DNA from: Saprospiraceae bacterium
GTDB lineage: Bacteria; Bacteroidota; Bacteroidia; Bacteroidales; JAIPBB01
Assembly: GCA_021739805.1 (NCBI GenBank)
Contig: JAIPBB010000016.1
Location: 1-31,366, forward strand
Reading direction: 5' to 3'
DNA length: 31,366 bases
In this document: piece after piece, positions 22,238 through 30,432 of the stretch
Position numbering within the stretch: position 1 is the first letter of the stretch
Layout of the letters: every line of letters starts with the position of its first letter
Position numbers and translations under genes: made by a program
Notes under the pieces: model-generated
What the model was told of the DNA's origin: nothing
Seen by the model: the letters and a program-made list of their open reading frames with translations, nothing else
Databases searched by the model: none

Positions 22238-24484
22238 TTACCTCAACAAAGTAACTGTCCCGGTAAGCTTAACCTCGTTTCCATAAATGTCCTTAACAGT
22301 TACTAACCACGCATAAACACCAAGCTGACAAAGTTTACCACCATCTTTTGTCCCATCCCAACCTTTGTTCACATCATGTGTGAAATAAAGTAGCTCACCC
22401 CATCTGTTATAAATATAAAATGAAAGTGTGCTCCAATCTAAACTATAGCCCATAGGAAAGAATAAATCATTTTCACCATCTCCATTTGGTGTAAAACAGT
22501 TTGGAACAAAAATCTTTCTTTCACAATCTTCTACCTGAACATATATACTATCAATTGTACTACCGCATTTATTACTAACTTCCACAATTATAAGCTCGGT
22601 TGAATCTGCTGTATAATACTGTGTTGTAAGTCCATTATTCCATAAATAATCTCCACCATATCCGGCATCTAATATAATTGAATAACCCTTGCATAAATTT
22701 GTGTCATTACCCAAATTAGTTTTAGGTTCATTAGTAATGCTAAGATTAAAATAGTCGGATGATTCGCAGTTGTATTGGTTTATAGCAGTAAGCATATAGT
22801 TCCCTGCATTTTTTGCTGTATAGAATAAACCGCTGTAATTACTTTGCCAGATAAAAGTATAATTGGAATCTCCGGCAAAAAGCACTATGCTGTCTCCTTC
22901 ACATATATTTGTGTCAGACGGTAAGGAAATATAAGGAACAGGCCAAATGTTTGTAATTTCTGTTGTATCATAAGATGCCCCACAATCATTCCAAGCCTTC
23001 ACCCAATATAGTCCGGGTGCAGTTACCTGGATGGTTTTGTTTGCACTCCCCGTGCTCCATAAGTAAAAAGGACCTAAACCACCATCTAGTGTGTATGTTT
23101 TATTTTCACAAAAAGTAGAATCTGATGGTAGAAAAACTCCCGGTTTATCACGAATCTCAATTTGGTGTTCTATTGTATCAACACTACCACAATAATATGC
23201 ATAAAGCGTAATATCATATGAGCCAGTAGCTGGATATATATATAAAGGGCTTTTTTCTGATGAAGTATCAGTTGTTGATGAATTGTCACCAAAATCCCAA
23301 AATAAAGAATCAATTAAAAATTGATGAGAGACTACATCAAAAAATGTAGTGTCTCCAACACAAGTACCACTGAATTGGATTTCTATTTCAGTAATTTCAG
23401 GTATAATTGGTGGTAGTCCTGCTTCGGTTTTTCTCCCGTTTAGATATAAATGGTTAGGGTCATAATTGCAGGCTGAACCACCATTGTGAGGTAGAGTTAT
23501 TGCAGCCAGATAATTTTTGTTATCCACTGAAACATAAATCTTTTTATCACTAGCTAACTGCATGGCTCCTATCAGATGAGTGGAATTCAGTATTTCTTTT
23601 TTTGTATCTATTATATCGTATGTTGTATAATTGTATATGCCAAACTGATATATACTCCCTGAAGCAGACGATGCATATAAATATTGCTCGCCTTTGGAAA
23701 ATTCAACTCCATAAGCATCTTGTATATTTGGTATTGTTATGGGGTCGTAAACAACACCATTTTGATTGTCAAAACGGAAAATTTCGAGCTTTCCATCTCC
23801 CATAATTGCCTGTGCAAGATAATTGCTCTTTGGTGATGCTTTTAGATATCCTGCACCATTGGAATAATTTCCACTATGTACACTACCTGCATAGCTTATT
23901 GAAGGAGTGGTTTCAAGTCCATGTTTAGTGAGTTTATATGCATAAAAAGCGTTTGAATTCCAGCCATGAGTGATTATCCAAAAATCATGTCCATTGCAAT
24001 GCAAAGCAACAGTTATTCTTTCTGTTGCATTTGCAAGCAAGGGATTATTCTTCGATTCAATAACGTCATTTACTAAAGTGGTGTATTGTAAGCCATGACT
24101 GCCTCCCATAGCATCGGTGGTGAATAAAAAAGTTTGCTTCTTTATTGAGTTTGGATGCCTGATAAGAAGTGCTGATTGAGTTGAGTAAATGCTACCATTT
24201 AAATCATCTGTAATTATTTGGTGCGAACAAGACCACAATTTTTTTCCATTAGTATATAGCTCGAGATAACCGGACAAATCAGATATACTTGCACATCCTT
24301 CAGGGGTACTCATCAAACTTGTTGTATAGGCTGTTGGGGGTGAATTAGAAAAGTCAACTCCTGCATAATTACCAAAACACCAATTATTTGTATTTTGACC
24401 AAAAGAAATTGCAATTGAACCTAACATCATAAAAACGATTAGGCTTATAAAAAACAATTTTTTTTGAAATGCAAAATTCTTCAT
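22238..24484 (-). CDS. Secreted PKD-domain protein with T9SS type B (gliding-type) sorting domain
   Basis: This 748-residue protein has a signal peptide (hydrophobic run FFISLIVFMMLGSIAISFG). Residues about 30-370 form a WD40-like beta-propeller region (NWCFGNYAGVDFS, LEIFRFDNQNG, GVEFSKGEQYLYASS), common in gliding-motility-associated proteins. A PKD domain follows (SLFWDFGDNSSTTD; GSYDITLYAYYCG), then Ig-like Cys/Trp repeats with LWSTG and LWNNG. The last ~95 residues (IFVPNCFTPNGDGENDLF; FYIYNRWGELLY; GWDGTKDGG) are a T9SS type B sorting domain. Such proteins are exported through T9SS to the surface; the substrate is unknown. A TATATTTG box lies six bases before the ATG. Confidence 0.92.
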   Translation of the reverse strand: MKNFAFQKKLFFISLIVFMMLGSIAISFGQNTNNWCFGNYAGVDFSNSPPTAYTTSLMSTPEGCASISDLSGYLELYTNGKKLWSCSHQIITDDLNGSIYSTQSALLIRHPNSIKKQTFLFTTDAMGGSHGLQYTTLVNDVIESKNNPLLANATERITVALHCNGHDFWIITHGWNSNAFYAYKLTKHGLETTPSISYAGSVHSGNYSNGAGYLKASPKSNYLAQAIMGDGKLEIFRFDNQNGVVYDPITIPNIQDAYGVEFSKGEQYLYASSASGSIYQFGIYNYTTYDIIDTKKEILNSTHLIGAMQLASDKKIYVSVDNKNYLAAITLPHNGGSACNYDPNHLYLNGRKTEAGLPPIIPEITEIEIQFSGTCVGDTTFFDVVSHQFLIDSLFWDFGDNSSTTDTSSEKSPLYIYPATGSYDITLYAYYCGSVDTIEHQIEIRDKPGVFLPSDSTFCENKTYTLDGGLGPFYLWSTGSANKTIQVTAPGLYWVKAWNDCGASYDTTEITNIWPVPYISLPSDTNICEGDSIVLFAGDSNYTFIWQSNYSGLFYTAKNAGNYMLTAINQYNCESSDYFNLSITNEPKTNLGNDTNLCKGYSIILDAGYGGDYLWNNGLTTQYYTADSTELIIVEVSNKCGSTIDSIYVQVEDCERKIFVPNCFTPNGDGENDLFFPMGYSLDWSTLSFYIYNRWGELLYFTHDVNKGWDGTKDGGKLCQLGVYAWLVTVKDIYGNEVKLTGTVTLLR

Positions 24485-24490
24485 TTAATA

Positions 24491-24498
24491 CAAATATA
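24491..24498 (-). promoter_or_regulatory. PKD gene promoter -7 box, leaderless type
   Basis: TATATTTG on the minus strand ends six bases before the ATG. The following gap to 24756 shows only AT-rich spacer. Confidence 0.5.
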
Positions 24499-24756
24499 TA
24501 TCAAAAAACGAACATATAATAATCGAAATTGATTTTTTATATTATTTAGACATAAATCTAAATAGAAAGGTTGCCTGAAATGTTGTTATTTATAATGAAT
24601 AAATAGAATAAGTAGAAATACTGTTTTATTGCCTGGAATTAAAAAAAAGATAAAACGAAAAGCAATTGCTGTTATTGGGCATATAAACAACTCAATATCA
24701 GATTCGATTGTATTGAGATAGGAATAATAATATGAGGAAAATGCAAGAAAAAAAAA

Positions 24757-24861
24757 TTAATACTTTTTAGCCTTCTTTTCTCTTTTTTCTGCCTTTTTTT
24801 CTTTAGCGGATTTTAGTGCTTCTTTTTTTACAGTTTTTTTTGCGTCTTGTGATTTAGCCAT
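24757..24861 (-). CDS. 34-residue lysine-rich small protein
   Basis: The ATG at 24861 opens 34 codons ending in TAA at 24757. The peptide begins MAKSQDAKKTVKKEALKSAK and continues as a Lys/Glu/Ala-rich helix to KKAKKY. Lysine makes up over 40 percent. No membrane segment or Cys is present. It lies 46 bases behind the DEAD-box helicase gene on the same strand, which suggests co-transcription and possibly an RNA- or ribosome-associated role. I do not recognise a named family. AT-rich, A-run-containing DNA can produce such frames by chance, but the clean frame, start and placement argue for a gene. Confidence 0.55.
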   Translation of the reverse strand: MAKSQDAKKTVKKEALKSAKEKKAEKREKKAKKY

Positions 24862-24907
24862 GATAGTAAATTTTTAATGTTTGAATTTTTCTGCAGACAA
24901 ATTTAAT

Positions 24908-26257
24908 CTATTTTTTTCTATTACGTAGATTTGCTTTTTTATCGCCCCTTGTTTGTGGCTTCTTATATTTTTTTGCTTTTCTTAAATAAGAGCCACCTTG
25001 GTTGGTTTTTAAATTTTTCTCACTCTTTTCATGAAAAGCATCTCCTTTATCTTTATTAATTTTGCGATACGGACTTCTAATCTCCAAAATCACTGGTAAC
25101 TCCTCTGCTATCAATTCTTTTGATTTTTCAACTTCCGATGGGAAATCAATCACAGGAATTTTAAAATCCATCAATTTTTCAATTCTTTTCTTAGCTTCTT
25201 CTTCCTTTTGAGTATAAAATAATATTGTTTTACCTGCTTGTTCTGCTCTGCCTGTTCTTCCAATACGATGGATATAATTTTCAGGGAAAAACGGAGTGTC
25301 GAAATTGATTACGTGAGAGATTTTCTCTAAATCCAATCCCCGAGCCATAATATCAGTGGTAACCAAAATTCTGTTTATTCCTTTATCAAATTGCTCAATT
25401 GAGCGAATTCTATAGTTTTGAGATTTATTGGAATGTATTATGCAGCTTTCGGTTCCATATTTTTCTTCAATTTCTTCAAATAGTTTATCAGCATGTTTTT
25501 TACTGGAAACAAACACCAGAACTTTATTAAATTCATTTTTGTTCTCTAATAAATGGCTTAACAAATTAACTTTAGTATGAAAATTTTGGACAGGATAACA
25601 CTTTTGCTCAATATTATCCAATGGAGTTCCGCTAATGGCAATTGAAATTTTAACAGGAACAATAAAAAAATCATCAATTAATTCATCAACTTCCTCAGTC
25701 ATAGTAGCAGAAAACATAATGTTTTGTCTGCGTTCTTTTAAAAGGTCAAAGATGTTAGTTAACTGTGGACGAAAGCCAAGGTCAAGCATAATATCAACCT
25801 CATCAATAACCAGTTTTTTGATTCCATTTAACTGTAAAACACCGGTTACTGCTAAATCATATAAACGACCAGGTGTTGCAACAAGAATGTCACAACCTTG
25901 AGCAACTGCTTGCTTTTGGGTGTTAATATTTGTTCCACCATACACACCTAAAGCCCGAACACTCATATATTTAGTAAGACTGTTGATATTTTCAACCAGT
26001 TGCAATACTAACTCACGGGTAGGAACTAGAATTAAAACTCTTGGATTTACTTGTTTAGAAAACTTTAAGTCTTTCAATATTGGGAGCAAATAGGCCAGAG
26101 TTTTTCCTGTACCGGTTTGTGCTATTCCAACCATGTCTTTACCGGAAAGAATGACCGGATAAGCTTCATTTTGTATTGGCGTTGGTTTATTAAATCCCAA
26201 ATCATCAATTGCATTTTGCAATTGCTTCGAAAGATTTAATGTTTCAAAAGTGTTCAT
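24908..26257 (-). CDS. DEAD-box ATP-dependent RNA helicase (DEVD variant)
   Basis: DEAD-box helicases unwind short RNA duplexes using ATP, typically in ribosome assembly or cold adaptation. I choose the ATG at 26255-26257 (449 residues, MNTFETLNLSK); a frame from 26290 runs through the promoter box at 26272-26279 and is not credible. Motifs in order: Q motif GFNKPTPIQ, AQTGTGKT, PTREL, TPGR, VIDEVD, SAT, and HRIGRTGR near residue 343. Motif II reads DEVD rather than DEAD, which keeps the catalytic D-E and final D. The tail is strongly basic (KKYKKPQTRGDKKANLRNRKK), as in RhlE-like helicases. The family's exact member cannot be set. Confidence 0.93.
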   Translation of the reverse strand: MNTFETLNLSKQLQNAIDDLGFNKPTPIQNEAYPVILSGKDMVGIAQTGTGKTLAYLLPILKDLKFSKQVNPRVLILVPTRELVLQLVENINSLTKYMSVRALGVYGGTNINTQKQAVAQGCDILVATPGRLYDLAVTGVLQLNGIKKLVIDEVDIMLDLGFRPQLTNIFDLLKERRQNIMFSATMTEEVDELIDDFFIVPVKISIAISGTPLDNIEQKCYPVQNFHTKVNLLSHLLENKNEFNKVLVFVSSKKHADKLFEEIEEKYGTESCIIHSNKSQNYRIRSIEQFDKGINRILVTTDIMARGLDLEKISHVINFDTPFFPENYIHRIGRTGRAEQAGKTILFYTQKEEEAKKRIEKLMDFKIPVIDFPSEVEKSKELIAEELPVILEIRSPYRKINKDKGDAFHEKSEKNLKTNQGGSYLRKAKKYKKPQTRGDKKANLRNRKK

Positions 26258-26271
26258 AAGGAAATTTTTGG

Positions 26272-26279
26272 CAAAGATA
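26272..26279 (-). promoter_or_regulatory. DEAD-box helicase promoter -7 box
   Basis: TATCTTTG on the minus strand, 14 bases before the ATG at 26257. It supports the shorter start. Confidence 0.6.
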
Positions 26280-26290
26280 AACCAAAACAA

Positions 26291-26461
26291 TTATACTTCA
26301 GCCAATTCATAATTCGTACTTCTTCCACCTGCATCTTCTTTTCTAAGTATTTGTTTACTTATTAAATCTTGAATGTCGCGAAGTGCTGTTTCTGGGGCAT
26401 TATACCGATGTGAATTAATTAACAGTCCAAATCTAATATTAAATATTGTTTCACACGGCAT
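26291..26461 (-). pseudogene. Remnant of a Fic-family protein C-terminus (winged helix)
   Basis: From ATG at 26461 to TAA at 26291 the minus strand encodes 56 residues containing YNAPETALRDIQDLISKQIL and AGGRSTNYELAE. This matches the C-terminal winged-helix tail of Fic/DOC-family proteins of the DUF4172 type. The Fic catalytic motif HPFxxGNGR and the rest of the protein are absent; an in-frame TGA lies about eight codons upstream of the ATG. It is therefore a decayed fragment rather than a gene. The rest of the 348-bp gap holds the helicase promoter and the pepP terminator. Confidence 0.7.
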
Positions 26462-26554
26462 TAACCATTGTAAAATTCAAAATGTCCTTTGGTAATTTTG
26501 AATTAACAATTGGTATTATTTTGAAAATTAATCTCCGCAAAATCTTCCTTATAC

Positions 26555-26581
26555 AAAAAAAGACCACCTAAAAAGATGATC
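26555..26581 (-). terminator. Terminator of the downstream aminopeptidase P gene
   Basis: On the minus strand GATCATCT pairs with AGGTGGTC (two G-U pairs) across a 4-base loop, followed by seven T. It lies 25 bases past the stop at 26606. Confidence 0.82.
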
Positions 26582-26605
26582 CTTTTAAAATATTTTGTGT
26601 TTAAT

Positions 26606-28003
26606 TTATAATCCTGTTCCTGCAATTTCTTCAACTTCTTCAACGGTAACCGGAATACGTCTTTTTCCCATAATTCGGCTACCGTATGGAGTTACAAGAA
26701 TATCATCTTCTAATCTTATTCCACCAAAATCACGATATTCATTCACTTTATCGAAATTGATAAATTCATGATTGATTTTTTCGCTTTTCCATTTATCAAT
26801 CAAAGCAGGAATGAAATAAATTCCGGGTTCGTTGGTAATAACAAATCCAGGTTCTAATTTTCTTCCTAATCTTAAAAATGCAGTTCCAAACTGTTCACTT
26901 CTTTTTATTTCTTCATTATAACCAATATAATTTTCGCCAAATCCTTCCATATCGTGAACATCAAGTCCCATCATATGGCCAAGTCCGTGTGGAAAAAACA
27001 TTGCATGAGCACCAGCTTTAACTGCTTCATCAATATCACCTTTCATTAATCCAAGGTCGATTAATCCACGAACAATTCTGTTTGCAGAAATCATGTGAAT
27101 ATCTTTGTAAAAAACTCCGGGCTGAACTGCTTTTGTTGCTGCATTATTTGCTTTTAAAACAATTTCATAAATTTCTCTTTGTTTTTGTGTGAATTTTCCA
27201 CCAACCGGGCAAGTTCTTGTATGGTCTGTTGCATAACGCATCGCAGATTCAAATCCTGCGTCAACAAGCAAAAGGTCGTTTTCTTTTAACAAGTTCGAGT
27301 GACAATGATTGTGTAAAGTTTCTCCACGTTTTGAAAGAATTACAGGAAAGGAAACAGTGCCGCCATAAGCAAGAGCAATTCCTTCGACCATGCCTGCGAT
27401 TTGTCTTTCATAGATTCCCGGCTGAGCCATTTTCATAGCTGTTGTATGCATTTCGTAAGCAACATCCATTATTTCATCAATATGATCAATCTCGCATTCT
27501 TCTTTAATAGACCTAAGTTCAACAACAGCTTTTATCAGTTCTACTGAAGCATTTGCTTTTGTTTCTTTGGCTTTGATTCCAATCAGGTCTTCGAGCAACA
27601 TCATGTTTTCGGCACGATAAGGAGGAAGGAAATGAATTTTTCTTCCTTTGGCAAGAGCTTCTTTGAGAACATCAGCTAGTTTTGCAAATGGAGCAGTATT
27701 TGTCACACCAACTTCGGCAGCATTATCTTTTAAAGCCGGTTGGGGACCCATCCAAATGATATCATCTATGTCAACATCGTTACCAAAAATATAATCTTTG
27801 CTTTCATCAATATCCATTATACCTGCAAAATTTGGGTGGTCAAGACCAAAAAAGTAAATGAAATCGCTATCTTGTCTAAAACGATAAACATTTGCAGGAT
27901 AATTCATTGGAGATTCAGGGTTTCCTAAAATTAAGACCAAACCATTTTTGATTTTGCTTCTTAATTTGTTTCGGCGGTTTATATAAACTTCTTTATTGAA
28001 CAT
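26606..28003 (-). CDS. Xaa-Pro aminopeptidase (aminopeptidase P), paralogue 1
   Basis: Aminopeptidase P removes the N-terminal residue in front of proline, using two metal ions. This 465-residue protein has the N-terminal creatinase-like domain and the C-terminal pita-bread domain. Metal ligands, by alignment with E. coli PepP, are D248, D260, H343 (HGLGH), E392 (TNEPGIYF) and E432 (IRLEDD). D248 and D260 are 12 apart instead of the usual 11, a one-residue insertion in the metal loop. It is cytoplasmic, with no signal. It stands on the same strand as a paralogue 265 bp upstream, separated by a heptamer array, and ends at its own terminator. Confidence 0.93.
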   Translation of the reverse strand: MFNKEVYINRRNKLRSKIKNGLVLILGNPESPMNYPANVYRFRQDSDFIYFFGLDHPNFAGIMDIDESKDYIFGNDVDIDDIIWMGPQPALKDNAAEVGVTNTAPFAKLADVLKEALAKGRKIHFLPPYRAENMMLLEDLIGIKAKETKANASVELIKAVVELRSIKEECEIDHIDEIMDVAYEMHTTAMKMAQPGIYERQIAGMVEGIALAYGGTVSFPVILSKRGETLHNHCHSNLLKENDLLLVDAGFESAMRYATDHTRTCPVGGKFTQKQREIYEIVLKANNAATKAVQPGVFYKDIHMISANRIVRGLIDLGLMKGDIDEAVKAGAHAMFFPHGLGHMMGLDVHDMEGFGENYIGYNEEIKRSEQFGTAFLRLGRKLEPGFVITNEPGIYFIPALIDKWKSEKINHEFINFDKVNEYRDFGGIRLEDDILVTPYGSRIMGKRRIPVTVEEVEEIAGTGL

Positions 28004-28103
28004 GGCAGAAAAATTTATTAATTAATTATCTGTAAAATTATAAAAAATTTATAATTATTGGGGTATCGAAACAATTAATATTAAAAAATCAAATGACAAT
28101 TTT

Positions 28104-28265
28104 ATGAAATTGGAAATTAGAAATTGGAAATGTGGAACTTGAATCTTGCATCTTGCGAAGCGAAGCAAGCCCGTATGGGTAATCCTGTATCTTGCATCTT
28201 GTATCCTGTATCTTGCATCTTGTATCTTGTATCTTGTATCCTGAATCCTGTATCTTGAGCCTTAG
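28104..28265. repeat. Heptamer repeat array between the two aminopeptidase P genes
   Basis: Units begin with G every 7 bp over most of 28104-28265. The left part is GAAATTG/GAAATTA-like, then a GAATCTT and GCATCTT transition, and from 28182 there are eleven near-identical ATCYTGN units to 28258. A 25-bp GC-richer interruption (28157-28181) sits between. The 265-bp gap has no gene. Confidence 0.88.
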
Positions 28266-28268
28266 AAT

Positions 28269-29555
28269 TTATATCCTCATCAATTCCTCTATCTCCTCAA
28301 CCTCAACCGGAATATTTTTCATCAAATCAACCGGAACATCATCAACCAAAATATCATTTTCAATTCTGATTCCAATTCCTTCTTCTTTTATATAAAGTCC
28401 CGGCTCGCAAGTTAAAATCATTCCTTTTTGTAGTTCTGTTGATTTTGCTCCAACATCGTGAACGTCCAAACCAATAAAATGCGAAATTCCGTGCATAAGA
28501 TATTTGAAGTACATAGGCTTTTCTTCGTCCTGGTTTTTTACATCTTCTTCATTAAACAATCCAAGAGCTATCATTTCTTTTTCAATTAGCTGATTTACTT
28601 CATTATTAATATTATCAATAGTGTTTCCCGGAACAAATAATGTTTTTGCTTTATTAAACACTCTTAAAACCGCATTATAACAATCTTTTTGTCTTTCTGA
28701 AAATTTGCCATTAACAGGAATAGTTCGCGAACAATCGGCTGCATAATTTGCATACTCAGCACCAAAATCCATTAAAAGCAAATCACCATCTTTACATTCT
28801 TTGTCATTTTCAATATAATGTAATGTGCATGCATTTATTCCTGAAGCAATAATCGGAGCATAAGCATGTGCATTTGCAGCATTTGAAATAAATTCGTGAG
28901 TAATCTCAGCTTCAACTTGATACTCCATCTTTCCGGGCTTAACAAAGTTTAGTGTTCTTCGAAATGCTTTTTCTGTAATATCACAAGCATTTTGCATAAG
29001 TTCAATTTCTTCAGCTTCTTTAATTAAGCGAAGTTCCGTTAGCAAAGGAGCTAAAGCTTTAAATTTCTTATAACGATATTTAGCCCTAATATCTTTAGCG
29101 AATCTAATATCTCTGTAAGGAACATCAGTTGAGAACTTTGGATATTCAATTTTATTCAGATAAATGTTCGACGAAAAAGTAATCAGTTCTTCGAAAATCT
29201 CATCAAATTCATCAAGCCACATAACTGTTTTTATTCCAGAGATTTCCGTTATTTCTTCCTTTGTGTATTTGTGTCCATACCAGATTTCAAGTTCTTCATT
29301 TGGTTTTAATGAAAACAAAATCTCTCTATAACTTTCGTTTGGATGATTTGGGCAAATACAAAGAATACATTTCTCTTGTTCCAATCCGGTAAGATAAAAT
29401 AAATCGGAATTTTGCCTGAATTTGAAAAATTGATCACCATTTCTGGGCATTTCATCATTGGCATTTAGAATAGCTAAAGAATTATCTTTGAGTTTTTTAG
29501 TTAGCTTTTCACGGTTCTTAATAAAGAAATTACTATTAATTTGTTTATATCTCAT
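28269..29555 (-). CDS. Xaa-Pro aminopeptidase (aminopeptidase P), paralogue 2
   Basis: This 428-residue enzyme has the same two-domain layout as its downstream neighbour. Metal ligands are D263, D274 (spacing 11, normal), H359 (HGISHFIGLDVHD), E384 (LTCEPGLY) and E399 (IRIENDILV), so it should be active on Xaa-Pro peptides. It is cytoplasmic. The two paralogues differ in length (428 versus 465) and in the metal loop, so they are not a recent duplication. It is divergent from sdhC, with 162 bp between the start codons; no clear TAnnTTTG box was found for either. Confidence 0.93.
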   Translation of the reverse strand: MRYKQINSNFFIKNREKLTKKLKDNSLAILNANDEMPRNGDQFFKFRQNSDLFYLTGLEQEKCILCICPNHPNESYREILFSLKPNEELEIWYGHKYTKEEITEISGIKTVMWLDEFDEIFEELITFSSNIYLNKIEYPKFSTDVPYRDIRFAKDIRAKYRYKKFKALAPLLTELRLIKEAEEIELMQNACDITEKAFRRTLNFVKPGKMEYQVEAEITHEFISNAANAHAYAPIIASGINACTLHYIENDKECKDGDLLLMDFGAEYANYAADCSRTIPVNGKFSERQKDCYNAVLRVFNKAKTLFVPGNTIDNINNEVNQLIEKEMIALGLFNEEDVKNQDEEKPMYFKYLMHGISHFIGLDVHDVGAKSTELQKGMILTCEPGLYIKEEGIGIRIENDILVDDVPVDLMKNIPVEVEEIEELMRI

Positions 29556-29717
29556 TGGATTTTAGTAGAATTATTTCTAATATTGACGAAATTATTTTCG
29601 AAGGTATAATTTTCAAGCAAAATTATTAATTGCTGTAAATAAAATGCTATCTCTGATTTAATTTATTTTCAAATCAATTCGTAATACTAGATTTAAAATT
29701 CGACAAATTAATTTATT

Positions 29718-30392
29718 ATGAGCAAATTTTTAACTTTTTCATCAATAACTAAAAAAATCACTCTATCAATAGTTGGATTGTTTTTAGTTGTTTTTCTGAT
29801 TGTGCATTTGTGCATAAATTTAACATTGCTCTGCAATGATAATGGAGAAATTTTCAATAAAGCTGCCCATTTTATGGGGACTAACATCTTCATCAAAATT
29901 TTTGAAGTTGTGTTGTTTGCAGCCTTTATTTTACATGTTGTTTTAGGAGTAATTCTACAAATTCAAAACTGGATAGCACGTCCAATTGGATATAAAGTAG
30001 CACAAAAAACTAAAACTTCATTTTTCTCCAGATATATGATTTATACCGGAATTGTGATAGCTATATTTCTGGTAATCCATTTTATGAATTTTTATTTCAT
30101 TAAATTTGGTATTGTCGAACATTTAGTGGCACCACTCGAAGGTGGAGAGCCAAACTTCTATGAAACTGCAAGAGTTTTGTTTGGAAATTCTATTTATTCA
30201 ATAATTTATATTGTGCTGCTTGTGGTTTTAGGAATTCATTTAAACCACGCTTTCCAATCAGCTTTCCAAACTTTGGGTTTAGCTAACAATAAATACACTC
30301 CTTGCATTAAAACTGTTGGAACAATTTACTCAATAGTCATAGCTCTTGGATTTATAATAATTCCAATTTACTTTTTAGTGACAAAGATTTAA
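29718..30392 (+). CDS. sdhC: Succinate dehydrogenase / fumarate reductase cytochrome b558 subunit
   Basis: SdhC anchors the complex in the inner membrane and carries heme b and quinone sites. This 224-residue protein has five hydrophobic helices, the b558 type used by Bacteroidota and Wolinella-like enzymes, which links succinate and menaquinone. Several histidines lie in or next to helices (IVHLCINLT, AAHFMG, ILHVVLG, VIHFMNF, IHLNHAFQS), matching the heme-ligand pattern of the family. It starts with MSKFLTFSSITKK. sdhA follows 40 bases downstream. The direction of the reaction in vivo (oxidase or fumarate reductase) cannot be told from sequence. Confidence 0.92.
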   Translation: MSKFLTFSSITKKITLSIVGLFLVVFLIVHLCINLTLLCNDNGEIFNKAAHFMGTNIFIKIFEVVLFAAFILHVVLGVILQIQNWIARPIGYKVAQKTKTSFFSRYMIYTGIVIAIFLVIHFMNFYFIKFGIVEHLVAPLEGGEPNFYETARVLFGNSIYSIIYIVLLVVLGIHLNHAFQSAFQTLGLANNKYTPCIKTVGTIYSIVIALGFIIIPIYFLVTKI

Positions 30393-30432
30393 TTAAATTT
30401 TTTTTGAACTACATTGAAATCAATAATATATC

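Noticed and set aside
25635..25901. Plus-strand open frame inside the helicase gene
   Set aside because: It is antisense to conserved helicase motifs and has no features of its own.
26258..26290. N-terminal extension of the DEAD-box helicase
   Set aside because: It contains the promoter box at 26272-26279 and lies before the conserved N-terminus.
28182..28258. CRISPR-like array
   Set aside because: The units are 7 bp with no unique spacers; it is a heptamer tandem repeat.
28192..28395. Plus-strand open frame across the heptamer array
   Set aside because: It translates repeats and the antisense of the aminopeptidase P gene.
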